The translations under genes were made by a program, and so were the position numbers. A stretch of 17,779 nucleotides of DNA from assembly GCA_011046405.1 (NCBI GenBank), contig DSAR01000256.1, forward strand, positions 1-17,779. Direction: 5' to 3'. A model generated the notes under the pieces. It was not told the origin of the DNA. It saw only the letters and a program-made list of their open reading frames with translations, and did not search any database. This document shows, piece after piece, positions 1-7,493 of this stretch (position 1 is the first letter of the stretch; each line of letters starts with the position of its first letter). Source of the DNA: Chloroflexota bacterium. Its GTDB lineage: Bacteria; Chloroflexota; Anaerolineae; B4-G1.

Positions 1-3
1 GCG

Positions 4-27
4 CGCTAGATAGCGCGCTATCTAGCG
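4..27. repeat. Perfect 24-bp palindrome followed by a small hairpin
   Basis: The two 12-base halves (4-15 and 16-27) are exact reverse complements, rich in GCGC and CTAG. A second short hairpin follows at 47-60 (GGCGCT, two-base loop, AGCGCC). There is no T-tract, so neither is a convincing intrinsic terminator. They may belong to the 3' end of a gene outside the window or to a dispersed repeat. Confidence 0.6.
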
Positions 28-99
28 GCTTTAGTGCGCTTTTAAGGGCGCTGAAGCGCCTACTACGAACAAGCCCCCGGTTTATTGAGAAGATACCAA

Positions 100-176
100 C
101 TTTTGCAGTAACTACTCAGGGCCAGCCCCTTGCTGTGATGGAGAACGGGCGCTAGGCTGAGCAGTTACCTTTTGCA
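100..176 (+). mobile_element. IS66-type MITE, copy 1, with 8-bp target duplication
   Basis: The element is 108-168 (61 bp). It begins GTAACTACTCAG and ends CTGAGCAGTTAC, an inverted repeat with one mismatch. The 8 bases on each side, CTTTTGCA at 100-107 and at 169-176, are identical, as expected of a target-site duplication. It shares the core of the copies at 6838-6970 and 15075-15134 but is the most diverged of the three. It has no coding capacity. GTAA ends with 8-bp duplications are typical of IS66-family transposition, so an IS66-type transposase elsewhere in the genome probably moved it. It lies 64 bp upstream of the start codon of the gene at 233. Confidence 0.82.
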
Positions 177-219
177 AACCAGCAGTTTTGACATGCTGAA
201 TATGAATGGTGAAGCGATT

Positions 220-226
220 AAGGAGG
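220..226 (+). promoter_or_regulatory. Ribosome binding site deciding the start at 233
   Basis: AAGGAGG lies 6 nt before the ATG at 233 and 3 nt before the ATG at 230. The upstream in-frame ATG at 206 would place this strong Shine-Dalgarno sequence inside the coding region. The start at 233 is therefore preferred. Confidence 0.75.
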
Positions 227-232
227 CGAATG

Positions 233-2782
233 ATGTTACGTGGCAAGGGATTGTGGGTATATCGAGAAGGAGAGTTGGACCTGGCGCTCCAAATTGCCCC
301 CCGGATTGGCGCCACTCATATTTTGTGCAAGGTGGGACAAGGTTCGACCTACTATTCGGGCGTGCGGTCGATGGCCCAGCAGATCACCGCAGCGGGATTG
401 ACGCCTATGGGGTGGATGTGGTTACTCCTGGACGATCCCCAGGCGGAGGCCCAGGTCGCGGTACGCGCGTTCCAGGATGGTTTCAGGGGATTTGTGTTCG
501 ACACGGAGGCCGATCAGTGTAGAAAACGATTTGATCGAGCGGTGCGCTTGGGCGAGTATATCCAAGTCGCAGGATTGGATCTGGATAAAATTTACAATTG
601 CTCATTTCCCAACATCTCACACCACCGAGATTTGCCCTACGATCAGATGAACGAATACTGTAAAGGCGGGCTGATGTCGATGTCTTATGGCACGTTCTTC
701 GCCCCAGGCGATCCCCGCCCGCCGGAACAGCAAGCGCGGATCGTGATCGACGAGTGGACCTATGGCCACTACGTTTACTGGAGCCAGCGCTGGGGGTACA
801 GCCCGCCGTTGTACCCTGTCCTGGCCCCCTATCGCGACGAGTATGGGCAATCTCGTATGGGACGGGCGGAATTTCAGATCTGGCTCGACCGGTTGGAGAA
901 ACACAATCCCTCTTTCATCAGCATCTTTCGCGCCGGCGTGATCAACTCGGCGCTTTTCCCCCTCATCCGCAACTTTGCCCTGGGCGATGTGTCGGCACCG
1001 ATCGTGACCGACGCTCACGTGCAGGTCGTGAGCCCGATGCTCGGCTATCTCAACGTGCGCCCGCAGCCCTCCACTGCGCTGCCGCCTATTGCGCGAGTCA
1101 ACGATGGGGTCACGTTGACCGCTCTGGAACCGGAAGCGGATGTCCAGGCCAAGGTGGGGCAGCCTGGTCAATGGCTCAAAATCCGCACACCGGCCAGGAC
1201 CCAGGGATACGTAGCGGCCTGGTATCTGCGATTGATCGACGGGGCGCCAAAGATTGGCATACAGGTGCAAGTCGTCAGCCCGGAAGTGGGCTATTTGAAC
1301 ATCCGTCCCACACCCGGGACCCAACGACCGCCCCTCACACGGGTGGATCATGGGGCGGTGATGGACTCGTTGGAACCGGAGGAAGTCACGCGCACCAAGC
1401 TGGGCCAACAACATCACTGGTTGTACGTGCGAACGCCAGAGGGCATTGAGGGATATGCTTACGCCTGGTACCTGGGCCTGCACACTGAAACGGCGACCGG
1501 TGAAGCGATCGCCTACGTGACGGTTCAAAGTCACATCGGCCTGAACGTACGACAGGGGCCAGGGACCAACACACCGGTCATCTGGCGCGTGGGCGACAAG
1601 ACGGTCCTGGAGGTGCGAGAGAACCCCCATCAGGTGGAGAAAAAGCTGGGCAAAGATGCGTGGGTCAAAGTGCGCACGCCCAGCCATCGCGAAGGATACG
1701 TCAGCGGCGTCTACCTGAGGGCCAAGCGCCTGGCCGACAAGCGCCAGCCGGTGGGAGCCACTGCGTTGCCCAAGGGGGAAAGCGCGTGGCTGTTCGGCAT
1801 CCACGGTGCGACGGCCGACGGGACCGGCGATTTCCGCCATCTCTTCCAGGGAACGGGCAAGACCGGCTGGGTGCTCTTCACGCAGACAGTGGGCACAGAC
1901 CCGTTCCACGGCAGCGGACACGACGTGAGCAAGTGGTCAGATAGCGGGTTCGGCGTCATCATCCGGCTCAACCACGCCTACGAACCGGCGGGCACGTTGC
2001 CCGTGCGCAGCGAGTATCACAATTTCGCCCGCGCTTGTGCTCGTTACGTACAAAACTCGAAAGGCTGTCACATCTGGGTGATCGCCAACGAGCAAAACAA
2101 CGTCCGCGAACATCCCGGCGGGGCGGTCAATCCCGTGGAACACATCACGCCACAGATGTACGCCGAGGCTTTCAACCTGACCTGGCGGCAAATCAAGGCG
2201 GTGCAACCCAACGCCATCGTGGTTCCCGGAGCCGTCGATCCCTACAACACCTACCCGTGGGCCAGGATGGGGGGCAAACGGTACCGTCCGCTGGACTACT
2301 TCAAGGAGATGTTGGATCACATCGTGGAGTTGGACGGTATTTCGCTGCACACCTACACCCATTGGATGGACGTTGACCTGATCACCAAACCGACCATCTT
2401 CCAGGACGAATTCCTCAAGCCGGGGACCGTCCACGAACATTATTACGATTTCCAGGCCTATCGACCCTTCGCCGAGGTGATCCCAGATAAATGGCGCGAC
2501 AAGCCAATCTACATCACCGAGAGCAATCACTGGCTGGCGTTGGAACATCAACCACAGAACCCCCATCAAGAACAGCAAGTTGGCTGGGTGAACAAGGATA
2601 AGGGCTGGGTCGAGGCGGCATATCGGGAGATCAATCAATGGAATCAGCGGCCCCACGCCCAGCAGATCCACTGTCTTCTGCTCTATCGTTGGACTGGCGA
2701 CGCGTGGGCCATCGAACACAAAGGAGAGATACACAAAGATCTCCGGGATGCGTTGAGGCACGATTTTCGCTGGCGGCGTTAG
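233..2782 (+). CDS. Large multidomain protein: barrel-like domain, three SH3 repeats, GH-A-clan-like glycoside hydrolase domain
   Basis: 849 residues from the ATG at 233. Residues 1-250 form an unassigned alpha/beta, barrel-like domain with a DTEAD acidic motif near residue 90. Residues about 261-496 hold three bacterial SH3-type repeats, each with a core like GYLNVRP or GLNVRQGPG and a closing GYV/GYA...YL. Residues about 515-849 resemble clan GH-A glycosidases: an Asn-Glu pair in IANEQN (Glu near 620) would be the acid/base, and the Glu of YITES (near 763) the nucleophile. This assignment is by motif spacing, not by alignment. No signal peptide or transmembrane segment is visible although SH3 repeats usually bind cell wall, so location is unclear. 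Substrate unknown; polysaccharide or peptidoglycan is likely. It stands alone and ends 7 bp from the convergent radical SAM gene. Confidence 0.72.
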   Translation: MLRGKGLWVYREGELDLALQIAPRIGATHILCKVGQGSTYYSGVRSMAQQITAAGLTPMGWMWLLLDDPQAEAQVAVRAFQDGFRGFVFDTEADQCRKRFDRAVRLGEYIQVAGLDLDKIYNCSFPNISHHRDLPYDQMNEYCKGGLMSMSYGTFFAPGDPRPPEQQARIVIDEWTYGHYVYWSQRWGYSPPLYPVLAPYRDEYGQSRMGRAEFQIWLDRLEKHNPSFISIFRAGVINSALFPLIRNFALGDVSAPIVTDAHVQVVSPMLGYLNVRPQPSTALPPIARVNDGVTLTALEPEADVQAKVGQPGQWLKIRTPARTQGYVAAWYLRLIDGAPKIGIQVQVVSPEVGYLNIRPTPGTQRPPLTRVDHGAVMDSLEPEEVTRTKLGQQHHWLYVRTPEGIEGYAYAWYLGLHTETATGEAIAYVTVQSHIGLNVRQGPGTNTPVIWRVGDKTVLEVRENPHQVEKKLGKDAWVKVRTPSHREGYVSGVYLRAKRLADKRQPVGATALPKGESAWLFGIHGATADGTGDFRHLFQGTGKTGWVLFTQTVGTDPFHGSGHDVSKWSDSGFGVIIRLNHAYEPAGTLPVRSEYHNFARACARYVQNSKGCHIWVIANEQNNVREHPGGAVNPVEHITPQMYAEAFNLTWRQIKAVQPNAIVVPGAVDPYNTYPWARMGGKRYRPLDYFKEMLDHIVELDGISLHTYTHWMDVDLITKPTIFQDEFLKPGTVHEHYYDFQAYRPFAEVIPDKWRDKPIYITESNHWLALEHQPQNPHQEQQVGWVNKDKGWVEAAYREINQWNQRPHAQQIHCLLLYRWTGDAWAIEHKGEIHKDLRDALRHDFRWRR

Positions 2783-2789
2783 CGCTCGA

Positions 2790-3613
2790 TCATCTGATTT
2801 TGATCGATAAAAGGTGCAGAAATCCTTCGTTCTCTGCCTGGTCGAAGGATGCGGCGGCTATTTCGTGGCCCCGTCCGATGGTCGCCAGTTGGTACATCAA
2901 CAAGAGGCTGACGTGGAGATTGTCGCTGAATTCGATCAGATCTTCTAGCACGTCGACGTTGTGTGCCATCGCCGTGACGTTGATCTGGAGCAGGATGCCA
3001 GCCTTTTGTAAGGCCTGAATGCCCGCCATCGCCCGTTGGAAAGCGTCGGGCGTATTGCGGATGCGGTTGTGTGTCTCGGCGCTCGGGCCATCCAATCCGA
3101 CCGCCGCCCCCACGACGCCGACCTGGCGCAAGCGTCGCGCCGTCGCTTCGTCGATCAGCGTGGCGTTGGTAGCGAGCAGGTTGACGAATCCGAGTTTGTG
3201 GGAGTAGTCCAGCAATTCGAAGATGTCCGGGCGCGTCAGCGGCTCACCGCCCGTGTAGACCATGATGCGGAACGCGTCCACCTGGGCCAGGTCGTCGAGG
3301 AGACGCTTGCCCTCCCGGGTGCTCAGTTCGTCAGGCGCCGGTTGGCCGCCTGAGGCGTGGCAATGGATGCAGCGCAGGTTGCAGGCGGTGGTTATCTCCC
3401 AGACCGGGTGGGAGGGAAAGCTGATACAGCCCATCCCGATCGAACCGGCGGCGACCTGAAACCGTGTCGAACAAACCAGGCAGGCATGTGACGCCAGCCG
3501 ACCACCCCCCCGTAGCAAAGCGCGCTGACCGCCTGGCGCAAAATCAAGGTGGGGGGCCAGAAGAATGGTTTGACCTGGCGTACGGGATCGTCGTCGGAGC
3601 GGCGTCTCATCAT
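2790..3613 (-). pseudogene. Radical SAM protein, frameshifted near the 5' end and short at the C-terminus
   Basis: The radical SAM core is clear: the cluster motif CNLRCIHC, the SAM-contacting YTGGEP, and later LDGPSAETHNRIR. The natural start is ATG at 3613, overlapping the prenyltransferase stop (ATGA) and preceded by GGGAG. That frame gives a plausible N-terminus (MMRRRSDDDPV...PTLILRQAVSALCYG) but runs off frame at seven G (plus-strand C7, 3505-3511). One more G would join it to the core frame and give 274 residues with no other stop. The open reading frame continuing upstream to 3644 in the core frame is an overlap artefact. The protein ends soon after MYQLATIGRGHEI at LSIKIR, whereas related SPASM-type enzymes are usually longer, so the C-terminal region seems lost. 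It could be a decaying gene, a sequencing error, or a short active form. Product and substrate are unknown. Confidence 0.7.
3505..3511 (-). other. Homopolymer run at the radical SAM frameshift
   Basis: Seven C on the plus strand (seven G in the mRNA) sit where the upstream frame, coupled to the prenyltransferase gene, must meet the frame carrying the cysteine motif. Eight G would give one continuous reading frame. The run is a typical site for sequencing indels, phase-variable slippage or mutation. Confidence 0.7.
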
Positions 3614-4572
3614 ATCTCCCAGAAAAACGTCGCGATGTAGGCAAACGTGCTCGTCAGGTTGACGGCGATGTTCAGACCGCAGGCGATTTCCAGGCAGTCT
3701 GGGTTGCGGTAGACGCCGCGCAGGACGGCAATCGCGAGACCGGCGGAGAGCGCGAGGGGCAGCACATAGTAGTGCAACATCTGGGCCGGTACGCTTCCCC
3801 AGACAACCGAAGCGAGAACGCCTAACCATCCCAGGGCATGCACGGCGGCGAAAAGCCAGGCGCCGCGCTCACGCCCCAAGCGCACGAGCATGGTCCGTTT
3901 GCCGGTCGCCCGGTCAGCCTGATAGTCTGGATATTCGTTGAGGAGGATGACGTTGAAGATAGTTGCCGCGATGGGGAGACTGATCCAGTGCACCAGGCTG
4001 TCGAATCGACCGACCTGCAGGTAGTAGGCCACAGCGACCGGGAGCCAGCCGTAGCAAAAGGCGATCCACAGCTCACCCACACCGGTGGCTACCCACCGAA
4101 GCGGCGGCGTGGAATAAAAGAAACCGGCGACTATCCCAAGCGCACCCAGGGGAATCGTCCAGGGTCCGGTCTGATAGCCAAATTGGATGATTAGACCCAC
4201 GATTATTGCCAGAAGTATGGCGATGACGCTGCCGACCAGGGGGACGTAGCGCGGGACTAAACCGGCTTGCAATGCACCGGAACCGCCGGCAAATCGACTG
4301 GGATACGTTTGCCGAGAGATACAATCCCCCTCGTAATCGAAGTACTCCCCGGCCAGGTAGGCGCTGGTCATAATCAAGATCACGCCCAACGCACCCCACA
4401 TCCACAAGGCCCAGGAAAAAGTCCCACTGACCCGCCAGGCCATGACAGCCCCCAGGGCGAACGGTAAAACCCCAACCGTGTGGAAAGGCGGCCGGTCCAG
4501 CGCAAACCATCCCTTGATTTTTTCCATTTTGGCGTTTGATTGCATCATACCCTCGTCGTATCTTGCCCACAT
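3610..4572 (-). CDS. UbiA-family prenyltransferase (MenA-like)
   Basis: Up to 320 residues, nearly all hydrophobic, with about eight or nine membrane helices. UbiA enzymes transfer a polyprenyl chain from its diphosphate to an aromatic acceptor inside the membrane using two aspartate-rich motifs. Here these are EYFDYEGD (about residues 76-83) and NEYPDYQADRATGKRT (about 212-227). Both resemble the 1,4-dihydroxy-2-naphthoate prenyltransferase branch, so a role in menaquinone or a related quinone/lipid is the best guess. The acceptor cannot be read from sequence. The start is uncertain: the ATG at 4572 has only a weak ribosome site, and in-frame ATGs at 4548, 4545 and 4527 are alternatives. The stop overlaps the start of the radical SAM gene, so the two are translationally coupled and probably act in one pathway. 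Confidence 0.85.
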   Translation of the reverse strand: MWARYDEGMMQSNAKMEKIKGWFALDRPPFHTVGVLPFALGAVMAWRVSGTFSWALWMWGALGVILIMTSAYLAGEYFDYEGDCISRQTYPSRFAGGSGALQAGLVPRYVPLVGSVIAILLAIIVGLIIQFGYQTGPWTIPLGALGIVAGFFYSTPPLRWVATGVGELWIAFCYGWLPVAVAYYLQVGRFDSLVHWISLPIAATIFNVILLNEYPDYQADRATGKRTMLVRLGRERGAWLFAAVHALGWLGVLASVVWGSVPAQMLHYYVLPLALSAGLAIAVLRGVYRNPDCLEIACGLNIAVNLTSTFAYIATFFWEI

Positions 4573-4585
4573 AACTTAGAAGAGA

Positions 4586-4616
4586 AAAAAGCCCCGCGAC
4601 CGGCGCGGGGCTTTTT
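4586..4616 (-). terminator. Intrinsic terminator, bidirectional in shape
   Basis: An 8-bp GC-only stem (GCCCCGCG at 4591-4598 with CGCGGGGC at 4604-4611), 5-nt loop, with an A-run before and a T-run after, so both strands carry a U-tract. On the minus strand it would stop transcription from the LysM gene before the prenyltransferase gene. Confidence 0.8.
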
Positions 4617-4731
4617 CATCGTACGCATATGATCGAGCTCGGACCCTAAAGGTTTTTTATGGTGGATTTTCCGAAACAGAAGCGTCGTCTGGCGCACGAA
4701 GCCGCGCCTCAAACTGACGAGGTTGGAACTC

Positions 4732-4790
4732 ACCGCAGAGTGCGCAGAGCGTGCCTAGAAAAACAGATAAAACGCTGCGTGTTCTGCGGT
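4732..4790. repeat. Imperfect palindrome of the ACCGCAGAG type
   Basis: The left arm ACCGCAGAGTGCGCAGAGCGT pairs imperfectly with ACGCTGCGTGTTCTGCGGT. Outer sequences near 4706-4718 and 4803-4820 (CGCCTCAAA...TTTTTGAGGCG) are also inverted, so the whole block can fold back on itself. No coding capacity. Confidence 0.6.
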
Positions 4791-4894
4791 TAGATCAACT
4801 TGTCGGTTTTTGAGGCGAAGTTTCGTTAGACGCTTACGATACTTACCTTTCTGGCTCTCTGCTAGTTCGCCTTAGCAAATGGTCAATTTTTCGC

Positions 4895-4984
4895 CACGAA
4901 TTACACGAATTGTCACTAATCTTTGGGTTTTTCGTGTTAATTCGTGCAAACCTGTCCTGAGCGTAGTCGAAGGATTCGTGGCTA
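4895..4984. repeat. CACGAAT-type dispersed repeat module
   Basis: CACGAATTACACGAAT at 4895-4910 is inverted against TTCGTGTTAATTCGTG at 4931-4946, then CCTGTCCTGAGCGTAGTCG and another ATTCGTGGCTAAT follow. It is related to the copies at 7345-7388 and 17273-17315. Function unknown. Confidence 0.55.
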
Positions 4985-5027
4985 ATCTCTCACTGCGGCC
5001 ATGCGAAATCCCAAAAAACCACCTTTC

Positions 5028-6626
5028 TTAGAACATGCGTTGGCGATTGAAGGCAAAGAAGACGGCTATGGCCCCGGCCAGAAGCAGTACCAAAATGCCC
5101 CCTGCCTTGGCTAAAGTGGCGATTACGCGGCCAGTTCTCGACACATTGCTGCTTTCCTCTTGGTTTCCTTCAACAGGGCTGGGGATCTCCTCGCTTTCAG
5201 TAATGGTCTCTGTGCCTTCGATCTGTACGTTGCCAAATTGAACGTCCAGGCGGGTCCCTTCGGCGACAGCGACCGGCCACTCAGCCTGTCCACTGGGCTC
5301 ATATCCATCTGGCGGCGTCATAATGACTCGATAAGCACCCGGCGTTAGCCCGGTGAAGCAATAGGGATCGGGAGAATGATCAGATACGTGTTGGGCCACG
5401 ATGCCTGTTGGGCCGGCGACGGTGAACTCGGCATTAGCGACAACCTCCTCCGTCGTTGGGTCATCCCGGTACATATTGCCATTGCGATCGTGATAAGCCA
5501 GGACGCAGATAGTGGCTCCACCGGCGGGGTTTGCCGGTTGTTCCGGGTTTTCAGACACAGCCGCTTCCGTGGGTGCGACTGTGGGAGACACGGGCAAGGT
5601 CGTGGGCGTCGCCTGGTTATCAGGCAACGCAATCACCAACTCTTGGCCTGGCACGATGAGGTTGTTGGCACCGAGCGACGTGGCATTGAGAGCCCGGATT
5701 TGATCGACCGTCTTGTTATATCTCACGGCGATTGCAGAGAGCGTGTCACCGCTCTGAACGATGTGCACGGTCGCGCCATCCGGTCGCGGCGTCGGCGTCG
5801 CCAATGGCGTGGGGGACGGGCCATAGGTTGGCGTAGGCGGTGGTGGTTGGGGGGTATCGGTAGGCGGGACGCCGGGCGACGTCACGACCAGGCTGGCGTC
5901 ATCCCAGTATGCATCCTGGTATTTGGTCGCCCACTTCGTCTTGGAGCGCAGGAAGACACACACCGAACCCCCTTCCCCGACCTGGGCGGTGATCGGCCCG
6001 ATCAGGCGATACGTATCTGGTGATTGTTGGGGTGAGCTCCAGACGATGTTGGGTGAGAATGGGTCCGGGGCGCCATCCGGCGCGATGCCGACCTGGAAGG
6101 TCTGGTTCCATGGATCGCCACAGGTGTAACCCATCGGCTCGTCATTGTCACAGCTCCAACCGTGAGCGTAGGCGGAGAACTGGACCGTCGCACCGGGTTC
6201 CAGACCGTGGACGACCTGGTATAAACCCACATCCTGGAGGCGAAAGAAGGTGAACAGCAGGACGGCGTAGTTGCCGCTGCGGATGCGTTCTATCTCGCCC
6301 GTAAAAGGCTCAATGCGAGGAATGGTCTTGACCTCGGGCTGCCCGTAATCCCCACCTTTGCGCCACCAGGAGACCCATCCCTGGGGGGTGAAGATATTAT
6401 CGTGGAAACTGCTATAATGTACGTCGTGGGTCCAGTTGTCGAGACACCAGCCGGGTTCCGAACCGGCCCGGCACGAAATGCCTTCGAACCCTGGGTTTTT
6501 TAGGAGTTCTTGGCCTGCCTCTTGTACCGGATTAGATCGTTCCAGCCCGGCTGTAGCGATGATGGGTACAGATACGATCAAGGCGGCGACTAACATAATG
6601 CCTGTGAGTAATTTTTTGCGATTCAT
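5028..6626 (-). CDS. Secreted LysM surface protein with C-terminal membrane anchor
   Basis: 532 residues from the ATG at 6626, chosen because GGGAGA lies 6 nt upstream and a signal peptide follows at once (MNRKKLLTGIMLVAALIVS...). Earlier in-frame starts would bury it. Order of parts: signal peptide 1-27; a beta-rich, Trp/Cys-containing domain about 41-250 like carbohydrate-binding jelly rolls; Pro/Thr linker 253-283; one LysM domain about 287-333 (HIVQSGDTLSAIAVRYN...LIVPGQELVI), which binds N-acetylglucosamine polymers; a second linker; an SdrD/Cna-B-like domain about 372-467 (DRNGNMYRDD...GLTPGAYRV); an acidic stretch; and a final membrane helix about 506-525 ending in FNRQRMF. No LPXTG motif is seen. 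It probably sits on the outer face of the membrane and contacts wall or sheath polysaccharide. Monocistronic. Confidence 0.85.
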   Translation of the reverse strand: MNRKKLLTGIMLVAALIVSVPIIATAGLERSNPVQEAGQELLKNPGFEGISCRAGSEPGWCLDNWTHDVHYSSFHDNIFTPQGWVSWWRKGGDYGQPEVKTIPRIEPFTGEIERIRSGNYAVLLFTFFRLQDVGLYQVVHGLEPGATVQFSAYAHGWSCDNDEPMGYTCGDPWNQTFQVGIAPDGAPDPFSPNIVWSSPQQSPDTYRLIGPITAQVGEGGSVCVFLRSKTKWATKYQDAYWDDASLVVTSPGVPPTDTPQPPPPTPTYGPSPTPLATPTPRPDGATVHIVQSGDTLSAIAVRYNKTVDQIRALNATSLGANNLIVPGQELVIALPDNQATPTTLPVSPTVAPTEAAVSENPEQPANPAGGATICVLAYHDRNGNMYRDDPTTEEVVANAEFTVAGPTGIVAQHVSDHSPDPYCFTGLTPGAYRVIMTPPDGYEPSGQAEWPVAVAEGTRLDVQFGNVQIEGTETITESEEIPSPVEGNQEESSNVSRTGRVIATLAKAGGILVLLLAGAIAVFFAFNRQRMF

Positions 6627-6829
6627 ATTTTCTCTCCCATAGACGGTGTGGCTTTTGTCGTCGTCGAAGCTGTCTCTCCAACCGAATCTTTTCTCATTTT
6701 TTTCTACTCGTTGAACTGTCAGCCCAGTTGTACTGAACACTTTTACTCAAAACTGTCCAATCAAATTCGTGTCATCAAGCTTCAACCACTGCCCGGTCGT
6801 GAATATCTGGCAGGCAAACGTTTCATGTA

Positions 6830-6978
6830 TAGAGCCGGTAACTACTCAGACCAGCCCTTTGCTGCGCCGGAGAAGGGGGGTTTGGGGTGTGTGGCGGTCG
6901 CGAAGCGACCGCCACACACCCCAAACCCCCCGCCCATCCGCTGCACATGGGCAGCAGGCTGAGTAGTTACTAGAGCCG
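6830..6978 (+). mobile_element. IS66-type MITE, copy 2, with 8-bp target duplication and nested insert
   Basis: The element is 6838-6970 (133 bp). The ends GTAACTACTCAG and CTGAGTAGTTAC are a perfect 12-bp inverted repeat. The flanks TAGAGCCG at 6830-6837 and 6971-6978 are identical, a perfect 8-bp target duplication. Outside a 73-bp insert (6875-6947) it matches the reverse complement of copy 3 at 59 of 60 bases. It encodes no protein and must depend on a transposase supplied elsewhere. Confidence 0.87.
6875..6931. repeat. Perfect 27-bp-arm hairpin inside MITE copy 2
   Basis: Arms 6875-6901 and 6905-6931 are exact reverse complements with a GAA loop at 6902-6904. The arms start with six G and contain TTTGGGG and GTGGCGGTCGC. 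No T-tract follows, so it is not a typical terminator. It is absent from the other two element copies. Confidence 0.9.
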
Positions 6979-7134
6979 ACTAATCGCTGGGGTGTGGCAA
7001 GGGGGACTTTGAGTGAGAAGTCAATGCCCGTTTGAGTCCGCCCCGTGGTCGTCGTGATCATAAGGTCGACTCTAGCAGACAACGATGAGTAAACGATGCT
7101 TCGCAGTCTATGTCAGCCGCGAATCAAGATTATC

Positions 7135-7235
7135 AGGGCCTAACCAATCAAATCCTTGCACAGCGAGCAAGAATCTGCCATCGGCAGCCTTTATTGATTC
7201 CGGCTCGGAAGCGCAGTGGCTTCGTCCGGGATAGG
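7135..7235 (+). repeat. R100 repeat, copy A
   Basis: A ~100-bp unit beginning AGGGCCTAACCAAT and ending in a GTCCGGGATAGG-like sequence. Inside are ATCCTTGC...GCAAGAAT (near-perfect stem-loop) and GGAAGC...GGCTTC (second stem). Related units are at 14891-14993, 16968-17069 and 17433-17515, all in the same orientation. It lies upstream of the ligase promoter, outside the predicted transcript. Confidence 0.8.
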
Positions 7236-7344
7236 TTACACGCCAGGACAAAAAGGATTCGATATGTGTTCTGCCTGTCAAGGCGGAGAAATTATAGCAC
7301 AATGCACATGCTTGTCAAACGTTTGGTTTTTTGTTATTTTGCCT

Positions 7345-7388
7345 CATTCGTGTTATTTGTCCATTCGTGACATTCGTGATCCAGAGAT
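7345..7388 (-). repeat. CACGAAT-type dispersed repeat
   Basis: Read on the minus strand this matches 17273-17315 at 40 of 43 bases, starting ATCTCTGGATCACGAAT and continuing with two more CACGAAT units. No coding capacity. Confidence 0.8.
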
Positions 7389-7421
7389 ACCGGATAATGA
7401 ATTCCCCTGTCGCCAAAATTC

Positions 7422-7450
7422 TTGACTTATGGAATTGATTTGACTATACT
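7422..7450 (+). promoter_or_regulatory. Sigma-70-type promoter of the acyl-CoA ligase gene
   Basis: TTGACT (7422-7427), 17-bp spacer, TATACT (7445-7450). Transcription would begin near 7457, leaving a leader of about 37 nt that contains the AAGGAGGAG ribosome site at 7479-7487. This rules out translation starting at 7422. Confidence 0.8.
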
Positions 7451-7493
7451 AGTTTTATGGCATCGCATGAGGAAAAAAAGGAGGAGTTATAAA

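Larger units (their letters stand above)
4573..5027. other. Intergenic region with terminator and dispersed palindromic repeats
   Basis: No gene seen. It holds a strong hairpin terminator (4586-4616), an imperfect palindrome of the CACCGCAGAG type (4732-4790) flanked by GCCTCAAA/TTTGAGGC arms, and a CACGAATTACACGAAT inverted-repeat module (4895-4984). Nothing clear is seen in 4620-4700. Confidence 0.6.
6627..7493. other. 867-bp intergenic region rich in repeats
   Basis: This divergent region between the LysM and acyl-CoA ligase genes holds MITE copy 2 with a nested hairpin, an R100 repeat, a CACGAAT-type repeat and the ligase promoter. In 6971-7134 the only structure seen is a pair of 10-base arms, TAGAGCCGAC (6971-6980) and GTCGACTCTA (7065-7074), inverted with one mismatch. 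No gene is seen. Confidence 0.6.

Noticed and set aside
188..193. TTGACA as a -35 box for the first gene
   Set aside because: No plausible -10 box occurs 16-18 bp downstream; that position falls at the ribosome binding site.
617..1921. Long minus-strand open frame opposite the SH3/glycosidase gene
   Set aside because: It is antisense to a gene with clear domain motifs, has no recognisable domain or ribosome site, and has the composition of a GC-rich shadow frame.
1937..2761. Minus-strand open frame of 274 codons opposite the glycosidase domain
   Set aside because: It overlaps the region encoding the IANEQN and YITES motifs on the plus strand, and its own translation shows no family features.
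5376..6023. Plus-strand open frame of 215 codons within the LysM gene region
   Set aside because: Its translation is Arg/Gly-rich and low in complexity, antisense to the LysM and linker coding region; it is a shadow.
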